From Arenicola marina (lineage: Eukaryota > Annelida > Polychaeta > Arenicolidae), in the NCBI GenBank assembly GCA_964019135.1, contig OZ025249.1:3906001-3970000 (forward strand): DNA of 64,000 bases. The letters are read 5' to 3'. The translations under genes and the position numbers were made by a program. Below, piece by piece: positions 12,902-25,565 of this stretch (its first letter is position 1; every line of letters starts with the position of its first letter). The notes beneath the pieces are model-generated. The model was given only the letters and a program-made list of their open reading frames with translations. It did no database searches and was not told where the DNA came from.

Positions 12902-13055
12902 GAGGTGGCTCCCATGCTAGCGACTGCCCAGCAGTCTTAATGTGAGTCTCCTCGGTCAGGCAACCCTATCTAATTTTTGTGTTTTTTATTTTCTGTTTGT
13001 TTTGTTATGTTTGCTTGACCCAATAAAACGATTCAGATTCTGATTCTGATTCTGG
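12902..13055 (+). mobile_element. 3' end of a LINE, copy B
   Basis: Same element as at 593-746, carried along in the segmental duplication: AATAAA followed by repeated GATTCT. It differs at a few bases, including CCCAGCAGTC in place of CTTAGCAGTC. Confidence 0.55.
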
Positions 13056-13804
13056 CCTTGATGTTTATTACACCCAAAACCTGGACGTCTCATTGGTGCA
13101 GGAGTCCGGACCCCACGGCAGCCCATGGTCAACAGACGAATATGGGAGGCGGCAATCCAGTTATACGGTTTGTTTGAACTGCCGCCATGATGTACAATGA
13201 AACTGGAAGGTCATTGAAGCTTTGGCTAAAAACTCCGTTCCGTCTTCACAGAGAGCGGGCCAGTCAGCAGTCAGAGAAAGGCCCCCGCGTGTACGAGTGC
13301 CCCCTTTGAGGTGATATAGCACGATTTATTGTGTTCAACATCACAAGCCGAGGCAAAGTGGCCCCTGTAACTTGATATTGCAACTCGCTTGATGCTGCAT
13401 GTCGATGCCTAGGATGAGACGTGGTAGCGGGGAAGGCGTATTACTTCCGGTTTGCTGCTCTCGGCGGGCACACCACGGTAGATATTGGAGGGGGTGCGGG
13501 GACGGGGCGGAGGGTAGTAACTATTATGCTTGGGGCACTTGAGGAGAGTGTGAACTTAGGTTGGAGTGCGAGGGGGGGGGGGGGGAGGCGATGGGTAGGG
13601 CGGGTACGTGAAGGCCTCCACTCGATACTGACCAGCGGTCCTTTAACTGATATGACTATCTTTCAGTGTGAGACAAGCGGTGGCGGCAGAACGAGGAGAG
13701 AGGCAAAAAGCGGGGGGGGGGGGGTAGAGGGCGAGGAGCGGAGAGGGTGGGGCTGGGGCCCGGTGGGGTCTGTTGAATGTTGGTCTTGTGATTGCACCCT
13801 GTAT

Positions 13805-14180
13805 CACTCGTCCATGGCCTTCAAACCACCACCCCACCACCACTCTACTCCTACCCTACCACCACCTGCAACCACCATACTACTCTCATCCCGATTGCTG
13901 CCGCCCTCTCCTGACCCTTTCACCCATTTCCCTTCCCAACTCCCCAACCCCCAACCCCCAACCCCCAACACCCAACCCCCAACACCCGAATACCAGCCGA
14001 TGTCCACTTCACCTACCCCCCCAGCTCTCTTCCCCCCATTTCCAGCCTTCAGCCTCGGCTCTCCTCTTCCTCCACCCTCCCCTCCACAATCCCTCCCTCC
14101 CTCCCACCCTCCCCCTCCACCTTCCCTCTCTCCCACCAACCCCCCCCCCTCGGTGTTCATGGCCCCGGCGTCGCGTCCCC
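13805..14180. repeat. C/A-rich low-complexity stretch (copy B)
   Basis: Counterpart of 1505-1850, with two extra CCCAACC-type repeats near 13945-13985. I see no gene. Confidence 0.8.
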
Positions 14181-15037
14181 GCGTTCATCACGGCCGCTGA
14201 CAATGAAGGTCGTTGGGGTGTCGTCAGACGGGATGACTGGTGGCTGCACCGGGTCCCGGGCGGTCTGTGGGGTGTGCCGTGTGGGGGGTGGGGGGGGGAG
14301 TGCCGGGGTGAGAGAGGGACACCACGGCGACTGTTGCTGGCACTGAAGGACATCACACTGTTACATGCAAAGACCAAGAGAGGGACACAGTGGGGGCGTG
14401 AGTGGGCGGTATGGAACGGGAGGGCGGGGCGGTCACTTTGGGGTCTATTGAAGGATAAAGATAACGGTGTCGAGAGTCGGTCCTGCGATCTGTCACCGCT
14501 AAGTGAAAGTCAACACCTTGATCAACGAGCGAGTCCTGACCATTAATCTGAACAGCGGGTGTTATTGAAAACTTTGGCAAGGATGACATTATACAGGGTG
14601 TCCCAAAGGTGTTTATACAGCTCCGTCCGAGTTGGTGCAGCAGTCCCGCACCTTGTGGACTACTGGGAGGGCTTCCACCACACCGATACACACACCTTCG
14701 CCACATCCACACAGCTGTCCTCGTCGAGAATATTACTCGACGATATTTATTCCAATTTGCCATATATCTATATTTCATTGTGAAAATGAATGGGTTACAA
14801 GACCCGTACTATTATACCTGATATTTATACCAAAACGAAACATCGATCCTTTATTAAAATCATTTATTACTGCTTGAAAACAATGGTTTATTTTCATCCA
14901 ATCCTTTTTTGACACAATTATTATGAAAACAAAGCTCCACTCACAATCATTACATATATGCTGTTGCATTCCATTATTTACTTATTGTACTTTTGTACTA
15001 ACATAACGCTCGATCTATTGTCACTGGCATGACCACT

Positions 15038-16301
15038 ATGGCTACACTAGTGCCGTGCCTCTGATGAGTAGGGTGTAACATTACAACTATGGCTACACTA
15101 GTGCCGTGCCTCTGAGAGGTAGGGTGTAACATTACAACCATGGCTACACTAGTGCCGTGCTTCCGAGAGGTAGGGTGTAACATTAAAACCATGGCTACAC
15201 TAGTGGCGTGCCTCTGAGGATTAGGGTGTAACATTACAACCATGGCTACAATACTGCCGTGCCTCTGAGGAGTAGGGTGTAACATTACAACCATGGCTAC
15301 ACTAGTGCCGTGCCTCTGAGGAGTAGGGTGTAACAGTACAACCATGGCTACACTAGTGCCGTGTCTCTGAGGAGTAGGGTGTAACATTACAACCATGGCT
15401 ACACTAGTGCCGTGCCTCTGAGGAGTAGGGTGTAACATTACAACCATGGCTACACTAGTGCCGTGCCTCTGAGGAGTAGGGTGTAACATTACAACTATGG
15501 CTACACTAGTGCCGTGCCTCTGAGAGGTAGGGTGTAACATTACAACCATGGCTACACTAGTGCCGTGTCTCTGAGAGGTAGGGTGTAACATTACAACCAT
15601 GGCTACACTAGTGCCGTGCTTCTGAGAGGTAGGGTGTAACATTACAACCATGGCTACACTAGTGCCGTGCCTCTGAGGAGTAGGGTGTAACAGTACAACC
15701 ATGGCTACACTAGTGCCGTGTCTCTGAGGAGTAGGGTGTAACATTACAACCATGGCTACACTAGTGCCGTGCCTCTGAGGAGTAGGGTGTAACATTACAA
15801 CCATGGCTACACTAGTGCCGTGTCTCTGAGGAGTAGGGTGTAACAGTACAACCATGGCTACACTAGTGCCGTGTCTCTGAGGTGTAGGGTTTAACATTAC
15901 AACCATGGCTACACTAGTGCCGTGCCTCTGAGGAGTAGGGTGTAAAATTACAACCATGGCTACACTAGTGCCGTGCTTCTGAGAGGTAGGGTGTAACATT
16001 ACAACCATGGCTATACTAGTGCCGTGCCTCTGAGGAGTAGGGTGTAAAATTACAACCATGGCTACACTAGTGCCGTGCCTCTGAGGAGTAGGGTGTAGCA
16101 TTACAACCATGGCTACACTAGTGCCGTGCCTCTGAGCTGTAGGGTTTAACATTACAACCATGGCTACACTAGGGCCGTGCCTCTGAGGAGTAGGGTGTAA
16201 AATTACAACCATGGCTACACTAGTGCCGTGCCTCTGAGATGTAGGGTTTAACATTACAACCATGGCTACACCAGTGACGTGCCTCTGAGGAGTAGGGTGT
16301 A
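15038..16301. repeat. 51-bp minisatellite, about 25 units (copy B)
   Basis: Same unit as 2708-4430 (palindrome CACTAGTG, 51-bp period), about nine units shorter. The minus strand is open for about 435 codons with the same 17-residue repeat. Unit order differs from copy A in the middle, showing array turnover since duplication. Confidence 0.95.
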
Positions 16302-17485
16302 GCATCTTGGAGGGTCAAGGGCGTCAGATATGACCTCGACCACGTGGACACACGTTATGGCGACACGGGTCTGTGACACGTCGTGATGAATAGCGGCCGT
16401 GGCACAGGGTCTGCAGCACCTCCCCCCCCCCTCCCCACGTTAGCCAGAGACCACCATCCCCGCCCCCCGCCCCCGGCCCCCCGCCTTGCACCTCACAGTG
16501 CCGTTCCTTGGCAACGAAATCTACGCACTAGCGCCACGTGGCAGAAGATTCCCGCAGCGTCTCCCTCGAAGTCGCCGATGAAGATAAGTTGACCAAGAGA
16601 GACAAGTTGCACGATATGTTTTGTTTGGTGGCAAGTAATGCGGCAGGAGTTGGTTGATTAATTGCCGTTCTGTGTGGGGTTCGTCCTATTGGTAAAGACT
16701 GAAGCCTTGGGGCAGTACGACACGCGACACGCCTAACTCTCGTTACGTTCATGGAACGCCTCACTTAATTTCAGTCTGATGGTGTTTCTTTAACTCGGTA
16801 TATTAAATTAAATACACGATTTTGTGGATGACATGTTTTAAAGGGGTTTGTGTTCTAGTTGTGAGACTGGATTAAGACCGGCACACACTGGACTAACATA
16901 TTGACAGACATACCAGAGATGCGCGTACTAATTCTCATACACAATAAAAGATAACGCAGTGTAAACTAGACAGGTCCATCTGCTTCCGGTTCCGTTCAAG
17001 TGTTCCGGTGTAGCACAATGTTTGCCGGGTCTTCATCAATGTTGTACTTCCCATTTGCGCTTTACAAGGGTTCTCAGTGGTAATGTGAGTTTGATACTAA
17101 TGTTTATTGTTCAAATATATGCATTTCAAGTAAACGTAAACATTTATAACATAGACAATAGATTGTCACAAACGATACAGGTTTCATCCATTCGCGTGCA
17201 AACAATTCTGCCAATGAACGAATTGACAGTGACCTTAACCTTAACCTTGTCCACACATTCATAGAGACCCACACGGATAGCCAACGGCTTGTTTGTATTG
17301 CACACTTGGCCATGGCTAGCCGCAGCATTGTCATATTAGCACCCGACCGCTGTATATCTGTCGGCGTGTCTGACCTTCATCTGGCTGTGTCATTGTCTCG
17401 GTGAACTGACCCCGGCGATAAGCTCGTCCTACCCGGCGCCCCTTAACTGTGCAGCAACCCCGATCAAAGCGCCTCTAGCATCATC
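16302..17485. other. Unique sequence between arrays (copy B)
   Basis: Counterpart of 4431-5612 with scattered single-base differences. No recognisable gene. Confidence 0.6.
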
Positions 17486-17745
17486 CTGGCCAAGGACCCC
17501 TCCCTGTCCGCCATCAGTCTGGCCAAGGACCTCTCCCTGTCCGCCATCAGTGTGGCCAAGGACCCCTCCCTGTCCGCCATCAACCTGGCCAAGGACCCCT
17601 CCCTGTCCGCCATGAGCCTGGCCAAGGACCCCTCCCTCTCCGCCATGAGCCTGGCCAAGGACCCCTGCCTGTCCGCCATCAGCTTGGCCAAGGACCCCTG
17701 CCTGTCCGCCATCAGCCTGGCCAAGGAGCCCCTCCCTCCTGACCA
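17486..17745. repeat. 33-bp minisatellite, about 8 units (copy B)
   Basis: Same unit as 5613-6350 but about 14 units shorter, the largest length difference between copies A and B. It shows how quickly this array changes length. Confidence 0.93.
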
Positions 17746-18369
17746 AGGACCCCCTCCCCTTCCGCCGCGGCCTGGCGATAGGGACGGGAACTCACGAGCC
17801 GTTGACGCCAGACCCAGCCACGTCCGATAGCCATAACCCGCGCTATAACGCCCAGAACGAGGCTTCCCAATGAGCCCCACCGACCAATTTCAGCCTGTAA
17901 TTTCGACCACCTGCCCTGAAGTGTCCCCTGGCCTTGGGAACACGTCGCTGGAAAACGGCATGACACATCCGGGCTTCCGTAAAATAAGGCGCCATTGACA
18001 ACGGGAAGAGTGGGTGTTTACATCCCCAGTAACTTACAGAGGTATATTGTTGTATGCGTCCCGGACACTGCAACGACAACACGGACACATCATCCTGATA
18101 CAACACAACGCTGGCAACTGCGAATAGACTTTGATGGAACATTTACCACTGCACCAGTTAACGTCCACAAGACATTATTCTAATTGCGAAATGGAAGCTT
18201 TCACCCCGTGGATTAACCTTCGCCGCTCTTATTGGATCCACTCGTAATTTAACCTCAACGCCCCGACAGGGACGCCCCCCCCCCCCTCCCCTCCCCCCGC
18301 CTCACCCAACGCCATCCCAGCCACCTCCGCCGGATCGATGTTCACTGTAATGCCCGGATGTGGGTTTCG

Positions 18370-19134
18370 CCACGTGTAGACAAGACGATGGCCGCAAATC
18401 ACGCCGGATACCTCAATCGGCCGCCCGTTTATCCTCGTGCCACCCTTCCCCCTCCCCCTATCCCCCTGCCCCGCTACCACACCCACCACCGCCACGGCCT
18501 GGGCTCCCTCCACATACGTGTCGCCACCGCGGGATATTGGGCTGGGGATGGCCAACACATCCGGGTAGTTGACTCTTCTACGCCCCCCTCCCCCCCACCA
18601 GCCTCTCCCCTTCCACCCTCCCTTCCCCCGCTTGTTGCCATGTAGAACTTAATGATTGCGGCCTGGAAAGTGGGAATCTTTACGCATGGCTTGAAGGCTC
18701 CCTCTGGTGCTGGTGTTGTCTTAGAGTGTATAGAGTGTGATGTCATTGTCTGGTGAAGGATGTCCCGGGCACAGCGTCACGCCGGGACAATGGCCAGCAT
18801 GGATGCCGTCCGGGCCTGGAGTGCGTGGGCGCCGTGTGAAGACACGTGATGGCGGCCTGTCGGATTATCCCCCTCAGCCCTCAGCAGACACCGAGCGACC
18901 GAACGTCGTCACTTCCCCATTAACGGGCCTCGTTTGCATCTTGTATTGCGGGGAGCATCGTTATCGCTTCCCAAATGCCCTATTCGCGCCCGGATATGGA
19001 CAGCATAAGTGAGGCGAATTACCTTGCCTTCCGCTAGTTTGTTTTGTGTTTGATCACTTGGCTGGTGGTATGCTTGCCATGGTGGTGGCCTCTCACACCC
19101 GGAATCCACTCACTGGTATGATCAATCATTGATT
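18370..19134. other. Unique sequence right of copy B
   Basis: About 0.77 kb starting at the duplication breakpoint. It has C-rich runs near 18430-18480 and 18580-18630. The longest open frames (about 90 codons) resemble nothing I know. No gene supported. Confidence 0.45.
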
Positions 19135-20945
19135 TACCTCCTTGGTCACGCCTCCTTCTCAGTGAAGCTTACCCAGTCAATTAAGGATGAAATCGTCGAG
19201 GCTCTCACTCTGGTAGTGAACCAAACACTAACTACGGGTGTATTTCCCACTAAATTAAAAAAAGCGAAGGTCGTACCGGTTTTTAAAAAGTGAGACAAAG
19301 ATGAATTCAATAATTATGGTCCTATATCCATTCTACATGCTCTTTCAAAGGTACTAGAAAGAATGATGGCAAATTAAATGCATAGATTTTTTTAATGAAA
19401 ACAACGTGTTTGTAAGTAGTCAATACGGTTTTTGCCCCAAACATTCAACTGATACGGCTGTATTGGAAATAGTGGATCGTACCCTAATGGCGATGGACAA
19501 AAATGAATCTCCCATTAACATTTATCTTGATCTTTCCAAGGCCTTCGATACAATAGATCATGGCATATTGTCAAAAAAACTACATCACTATGGTATACAA
19601 GAAGTGGCACTAGACTTGTTCAAAAATTATCTTTCGGATCGTCAACAATATGTGGATATCGATGGCACTGCCTCAAACCTTTGTAACATAACCACTGGGA
19701 TTCCGCAAGGGTCTATTCTTGGCCCTCTTCTCTTTATCCTTTATATCAACGACCTACCATCTGCTAGTGATTTCTTTAAATATATAATTTATGCTGATGA
19801 TACTACACTTTTGTTCTCTATAAGCCTCCTCACAACGGGCTTGTCGTCTGCCAATATGAACTTAGTATGCCGCAAAATCAGCCACTGGTTAGACGCCAAC
19901 AGACTTGTCCTTAATGTGCAAAAGTCTAAATTTATGGTCTTTCACACTCCTCAAAGAAAAATCACACCCCCTATTCTTGTGATTAATAATCAACAAATGT
20001 GTAGACAATTTTAACTTACTGTATATCACCTTGAACAAACCCATGAAGTGGCATACTCAGATTCAGAAAATTGCAACACGAGTCACAAGGGCGATTGGGG
20101 TCATAAACCGGTTAAAATACACGCTTCCTCAGCATATACTGTTAACGTTGTACAACACGCTTATCTTACCGCACATCACATATGGGATCATGGTCTGGGG
20201 ATATGACAATGCTCGCCTCTTTAAACTTCAGAAAAAGGCAATGAGAGTCATTACACTTAGTAAATACAACGCACATTCGGAACCCCTATTTAAGCAATTA
20301 AGATGCCTTAAACTCCCTGACATTCACAAAATTCAAGTACTAAAATTTTACTACACCGAACACTCTACCGAAATATTTTCGCAGTATACCGCTTCTCCAA
20401 TAAAGGGGTGTTCATCACTATGATAACAGTCATCAGTTCCATGTCTTTAGCGGCAACATTCCAGCATTCATTCGCGCTTCAATGTATCCAACACAGTATG
20501 GTTTATTTGATTAATAATGAGCTTTTAACCACTCTCGAGAAAATGTTATCACGTAGTCGTCTTGACTTCTCTAACTACCTAAAATCCTTGATATTGGAGA
20601 CATATACATATGTATGCACCGTGGCTAATTGTTACATTTGTCTTAACTGAGGCATATATGAAACATTGACATACCTCCTATATCACTTGTTTAGCATATA
20701 AATGTGGGTTGTGTTATTTTGTTTCATGTATTTAGTTTTGAGTTGGAGTTTATGTTAAGCTGTGAACTGCAAGTCGTTATCTTGGCTCGAGCAATTACGT
20801 CATACTCATTTCTGACCCTCAGGTGGTCCAGGCGACAGCGACCTCTGGTCTTAGCCTGGATCTCCTAACCCATACCATTATAGCTTCCAGTCGTTTATCT
20901 GTATATTCTGTCATGTAATAGTTAAATAAATGAAATGAATCCTGA
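19135..20945 (+). mobile_element. Degenerate, 5'-truncated LINE (Jockey/CR1-type reverse transcriptase)
   Basis: This is the 3' part of a non-LTR retrotransposon. Visible reverse transcriptase motifs in order are LDLSKAFDTIDH (about 19530-19565), IPQGSILGPLLFILY, and the catalytic YADD at 19790-19801, followed by thumb and C-terminal sequence (TLILPHITYGIMVWGY) in another frame. The 5' end, including any endonuclease domain, is missing; homology starts around IKDEIVEALT (19180). It is dead: stops at about 19291 and 19374, a frameshift in the T-run near 19386, another break near 20014-20031, and further frame changes near 20405. The 3' end has AATAAA followed by GAAATGAATCCTGAATCC. The clade is inferred from motif style. 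Confidence 0.88.
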
Positions 20946-21423
20946 ATCCACGTATGCACTTATCCCTATAAAACTGTCACACTATCATAGCTTGTCTCTG
21001 CACTAATATTTGCATGTGTCACGTGTGAAAGAGTGGGTATATTGTTGTATTGGGAATGATGATATGTAGGGAACAGTAGTAGGAGACATTGCGCCACTGC
21101 GACCTCTGAGCAGTAAAGGAAAGCAACATCCTAAATATCGCGGATTAAGACAGCTTTAAGGAATTGGTTTTCTTTGTCCTGGATTTGTCCTTGCCTTGAA
21201 CGTTTATTCATTTATCTCCCCAAAGATGTTTCCACGTCAGCTGTTTTTGAGACCTACTCTCTGAGGCACACGAACTGATCACTTATTTATCACACTTATT
21301 TATCACACTTTTACCTTTTTAGGACGAACAGATAGACGTTTGTGCTTAGATATTATAATATTATCACTATTATGAATATATCTGGCATAAATTCAACCTG
21401 TTATTAGTTAAATGTACTAAAAC
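20946..21423. other. Unique AT-rich spacer
   Basis: Nothing recognisable apart from a small duplication (CACTTATTTATCACA, about 21280-21310). Confidence 0.5.
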
Positions 21424-22488
21424 TAGCCCAGCTGGTAAGTACCGGACCGGTTAGCCCAGCTGGTACAATACCGGACTGGTTAGCCGAGCTGGTACAGTAC
21501 CGAACCGGTTAGCCCAGCTGGTACAGTACCGGACCAGTTAGCCCGGCTGGTACAGTACCGGACCGGTTAGCCCAGTTGGTACAGTACCGGACCAGTTAGC
21601 CCAGCTGGTACAGTACCGGACCGGTTAGCCCAGTTGGTACAGTACCGGACCGGTTAGCCCAGCTGGTACAGTACCGGACCTGTTAGCCCAGCTGGTACAG
21701 TACCGGACCGGTTAGCCCAGCTGGTACAGTACCGGACCAGTTAGCCCGGCTGGTACAGTACCGGACCGGTTAGCCCGGCTGGTACAGTACCGGACCGGTT
21801 AGCCCAGCTGGTACAGTACCGGACCGGTTAGCCCGGCTGGTACAATACCGGACTGGTTAGCCCGGCTGGTACAGTACTGGGCCGGTTAGCCCAGTTGGTA
21901 CAGTACCGGACCGGTTAGCCCAGCTGGTACAGTACCGGACCGGTTAGCCCAGTTGGTACAGTACCGGACCGGTTAGCCCGGCTGGTACAGTACCGGACCG
22001 GTTAGCCCAGCTGGTACAATACCGGACCGGTTAGCCCAGCTGGTACAGTACCGGACCGGTTAGCCCAGCTGGTACAGTACCGGACCAGTTAGCCCGGCTG
22101 GTACAGTACCGGACCGGTTAGCCCGGCTGGTACAATACCGGACTGGTTAGCCCGGCTGGTACAGTACCGGACCGGTTAGCCCAGTTGGTACAGTACCGGA
22201 CCGGTTAGCCCAGTTGGTACAGTACCGGACCGGTTAGCCCGGCTGGTACAGTACCGGACCGGTTAGCCCAGCTGGTACAATACTGGACCGGTTAGCCCAG
22301 CTGGTACAGTACCGGACTGGTTAGCCCAGCTGGTACAATACCGGACTGGTTAGCCCAGCTGGTACAATACCGGACCGGTTAGCTCAGCTGGTACAGTACC
22401 GGACCGGTTAGCCCAGCTGGTACAGTACCGGACCAGTTAGCCCAGCTGGTACAGTACCGGACCGGTTAGCCCAGTTGGTACAGTACCA
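21424..22488 (+). repeat. 29-bp minisatellite with tRNA D-arm / A-box-like unit, about 37 copies
   Basis: The unit reads GGTTAGCCCAGCTGGTACAG then TACCGGACC, with variants such as GTTGG for GCTGG and AATACC for AGTACC. TAGCCCAGCTGG matches the RNA polymerase III A-box consensus TRGCNNAGYNGG at every position. The following bases resemble tRNA positions 20-32 (TAGAGCACCGGAC in many tRNAs). No B box, anticodon loop or acceptor stem is present, so these are not tRNA genes. The array probably grew from a tRNA or tRNA-derived SINE fragment; that origin is inference. Confidence 0.93.
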
Positions 22489-22905
22489 GCGGGCATGGTA
22501 CATCATGCATTACGCGGTGGAGTACTAATGAATTGTATCGCCCACAACAAACAGTAAAGAACTGCAAATTAAAGGCATATGCTTGATTGTAGCTAACAAC
22601 GTTAGGCCTAACTGTCTATTCATCGTGGGGACAATCGATGGACACGCCCAGGCCATCAGGGTGGTTCCAGTAGGATTAGCACGGAAAACTAATCAAAAGT
22701 ATGACAAAGTTGATGTACAGCAGAGAACGGAGCGTCAGGCGCCAGGCAGATCGAACGACGACCCAGTTGTGAACACCGCACGTCGCCCGTGCCGCACCAT
22801 TGTATGAGAATGTCGCCAGAAAAAGACCGGTATTTCCGTGGAGGGGTCCATACCGCTGCCATTCACTGTACCCCATGTCTTTGTCTGACGCCACTGATGA
22901 CAGGA
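22489..22905. other. Unique spacer
   Basis: About 0.4 kb between the 29-bp array and the inverted duplication. It holds a 74-codon open frame from 22583 that I do not recognise. No gene supported. Confidence 0.45.
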
Positions 22906-24190
22906 ACCCACTCTTACCGTTGTCAATGGCGCCCTACCTTACGGAAGCCCGGATGTGTCATGCCGTTTTCCTGCGACGCGTTCCCAAGGTCAGGGGACAC
23001 TTCCGGGCAGGTGGTGGAAATTAGAGGCGGAAATTGATCGGCGGGGATCGTTGTGGAGCCTCGTTCTGGGGGTTATTGCGCGGGTTATGGTGGTCGGACG
23101 TGGTGGGGTCTGACGTCAACGGCTCGGGGGTCCCCGGCCCAACCGCCCGGCCGCAGCGAGGGGGGGAGGGGGCTTGGTCAAGGGGGGGGGGGTCCTTGAC
23201 CAGGCTGATGGCAGACAGGCAGGGGTCCTTGGCCAGGCTGATGGCGGACAGGCAGGAGTCCTTGGCCAGGCTAATGGTGGACAGGCCGGGTCCTTGGCCA
23301 GGCTGATGGCGGACAGGGAGGGGTCCTTGGCCAGGCTGATGGCGGACAGGGAGGGGTCCTTGGCCAGGCTGATGGCGGACAGGGAGGGGTCCTTGGCCAG
23401 GCTGATGGCGGACAGGCAGGGGTCCTTGGCCAGGCTGATGGTGGACAGGCCGGGGTCCTTGGCCAGGCTGATGGGGGACAGGGAGGGGTCCTTGGCCAGG
23501 CTGATGGGGGACAGGGAGGGGTCCTTGGCCAGGCTGCTGGTATGGTCTCTGGCGGACAGGGAGGGGTCCTTGGCCAGACTGATGGCGGACAGGCAGGGGT
23601 CCTTGGCCAGGCTGATGGGGGACAGGGAGGGGTCCTTGGCCAGACTGATGGCGGACAGGGAGGGGTCCTTGGCCAGACTGATGGCGGACAGGGAGGGGTC
23701 CTTGGCCAGGCTGATGGGGGACAGGGAGGGGTCCTTGGCCAGGCTGATGGTGGACAGGCCGGGGTCCTTGGCCAAGCTGATGGGGGACAGGGAGGGGTCC
23801 TTGGCCAGGCTGATGGCGGACAGGAAGGGGTCCTTGGCCAGGCTGCTGGTATGGTCTCTGGCGGACAGGGAGGGGTCCTTGGCCAGACTGATGGCGGACT
23901 GGGAGGGATCCTTGGCCAGGCTGATGGTGGACAGGGAGGAGTCCTTCGCCAGGCTGATGGCGGACAGGGAGGGGTCCTTGGCCAGGTTGATGGCGGGCAG
24001 GAAGGGGTCCTTGGCCCGGCTGATGGCGGACAGGCAGAGGTCCTTGGCCAGGCTAATGGCGGACAGGGAGGGGTCCTTGGCCAGGCTGATGGCGGTGGGA
24101 GGGGTCTAGGCCAGGCTGATGGCATGGCCTCTGGCGGACAGGGTGGGCCCTTTGGTCAGGGGTGTCGGGCGGTAAAGGGCGCCGGATATG
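22906..24190 (-). repeat. Inverted, diverged third copy of the 33-bp array and its flank (copy C)
   Basis: Read on the minus strand, 22906-23160 aligns with the unique flank right of the 33-bp array in copies A and B (6405-6620, 17790-18010), including GACACATCCGGGCTTCCGTA. Identity is roughly 85-90% by eye. The 33-bp array itself runs from about 23190 to 24150 in inverted orientation (about 29 units), with two 24-bp interruptions containing GCTGCTGGTATGGTCTCTGG. This copy is clearly older than the A/B split. Confidence 0.9.
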
Positions 24191-25560
24191 GGTGGCTTAT
24201 CGCCGGGATCTGTCTCCATTTTACCGACACAATGACACGGCCAGATCAGGCAGGCGTCGCCCTCACCCCCCGGGGGAACAATGAGGCCGGCTCGGTGACG
24301 AGAGAGGGGTAGCCATGACAATGCCTCTTTGTCTGGCGATGTTTGGTATAATGTTTGACATCACATGGATTTAGACGGCGCAAACAATGTACGTTAAGGC
24401 GGCATAAGATTGCACATTGAGCCTGGCTCTCCATGGTTTGTATATGACTACGTGCAAGATACATGCATAAAGTCGCGCTTATTCTGACATAAAAGTCCAT
24501 TGCCTTGTCATACTCGGCTGTGATCTAGCACGCACTTGTCTTATCACACTCATAACTTATCGTGTATATATCGTGTCTTTTCATTGTCATTCTTGGCCAT
24601 TCTAACAGTGCTTATGGATGCAGTGCGGTTTGTTTATGCTGCAATGCTAGTAGATGCAGCATGCGAATATTTACTGGCGAAAAAAACAGTAAGCTTATAT
24701 GTCTTAAAGGCATTTCTTGGCAGACAATGCGCAACGCCAGTGAGTTAAATAGTATCATTAAACATCCACGCGATAAAACATAAATCTTAAGTCGGACCGG
24801 ACCAGTTATTGTGGGTTATCTTGTACAGAACGGAAATCAGGAACTCGCCATTGCCTGAAAGGACGCGCTGCTTGTTCTAACCGGAAACACTTCTAAGGGA
24901 CCGGAAACACTTCTAAGGGACCGGCAACGCATGAAGTGCTCTTAAGGGTGCGGTTTGTTCTAGGTGATTGTTTAATTCGCCGCCCGAGTACCACAACCCG
25001 CGGCCTGAACACGTGTCATGTGGTAAATTAAGAAAGAACTTATTGCGCTGAACCGAACGGATGACCATTATGTGAAAGAAACAAAAAATCTTTAAGGCCC
25101 TTAGTCGGGGTTGAACAATTCACGCCCGTCAGAGATTGCTAAATGCTATCGCCGCGACGCACAAAAACAGCTCGCAGTGTAACCAAAAACACCGAAGTTA
25201 AACCCTTCATGAGAGTCGCAGCAGTTCCTGAAGCCATTCTTACCACGGTGTTTCTTGTAAAATAACCTGGGTTAAAGTTCCGTCGTGGGCGATGCCAGTT
25301 CATTGTGGTCGGCGAGGGGGATACCGCGGGACTGTATCTGCCACGAGCGGCTGGTTAGCCATTTGGATGGCAAGGGGGAGAGGGAGGGGTACGCGGGGGT
25401 TGGTGCGATAGGGGGGTGGGGTGGGGCCACCAGAGATCAGGGATCGCGAGTGGGTTGCTATGGATACATAACGAGGTAGGAGCTGGTGGGAATGGGTGAT
25501 GATGGTAGCGGTTCCCCGGGAGGGTGGGGGGGGGGGGGGGAGCGGTTTGGAGACAATGTG
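24191..25560. other. Unique sequence with a small tandem duplication
   Basis: About 1.4 kb without a supported gene. At about 24880-24920 a 22-bp motif (GGAAACACTTCTAAGGGACC) occurs twice in a row. A G-rich run lies near 25370-25545. Confidence 0.45.
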
Positions 25561-25565
25561 AAGTG

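Larger units (their letters stand above)
12309..18369 (+). repeat. Segmental duplication, copy B
   Basis: Direct copy of 1-6972 with about 99% identity outside the arrays. It is about 0.9 kb shorter because its 51-bp array has about 25 units and its 33-bp array about 8. Homology ends near 18369, where copy A enters the G-rich array and copy B continues into unique sequence. Identity this high fits a recent duplication, or two haplotypes joined in tandem by the assembler. Confidence 0.93.

Noticed and set aside
25140-25390. Possible 5S rRNA relic (GAAGTTAAAC at 25195 and GGTTAGCCATTTGGATGG at 25351)
   Set aside because: The two box-like strings are about 155 bp apart, far more than in 5S genes, and the intervening sequence does not match.
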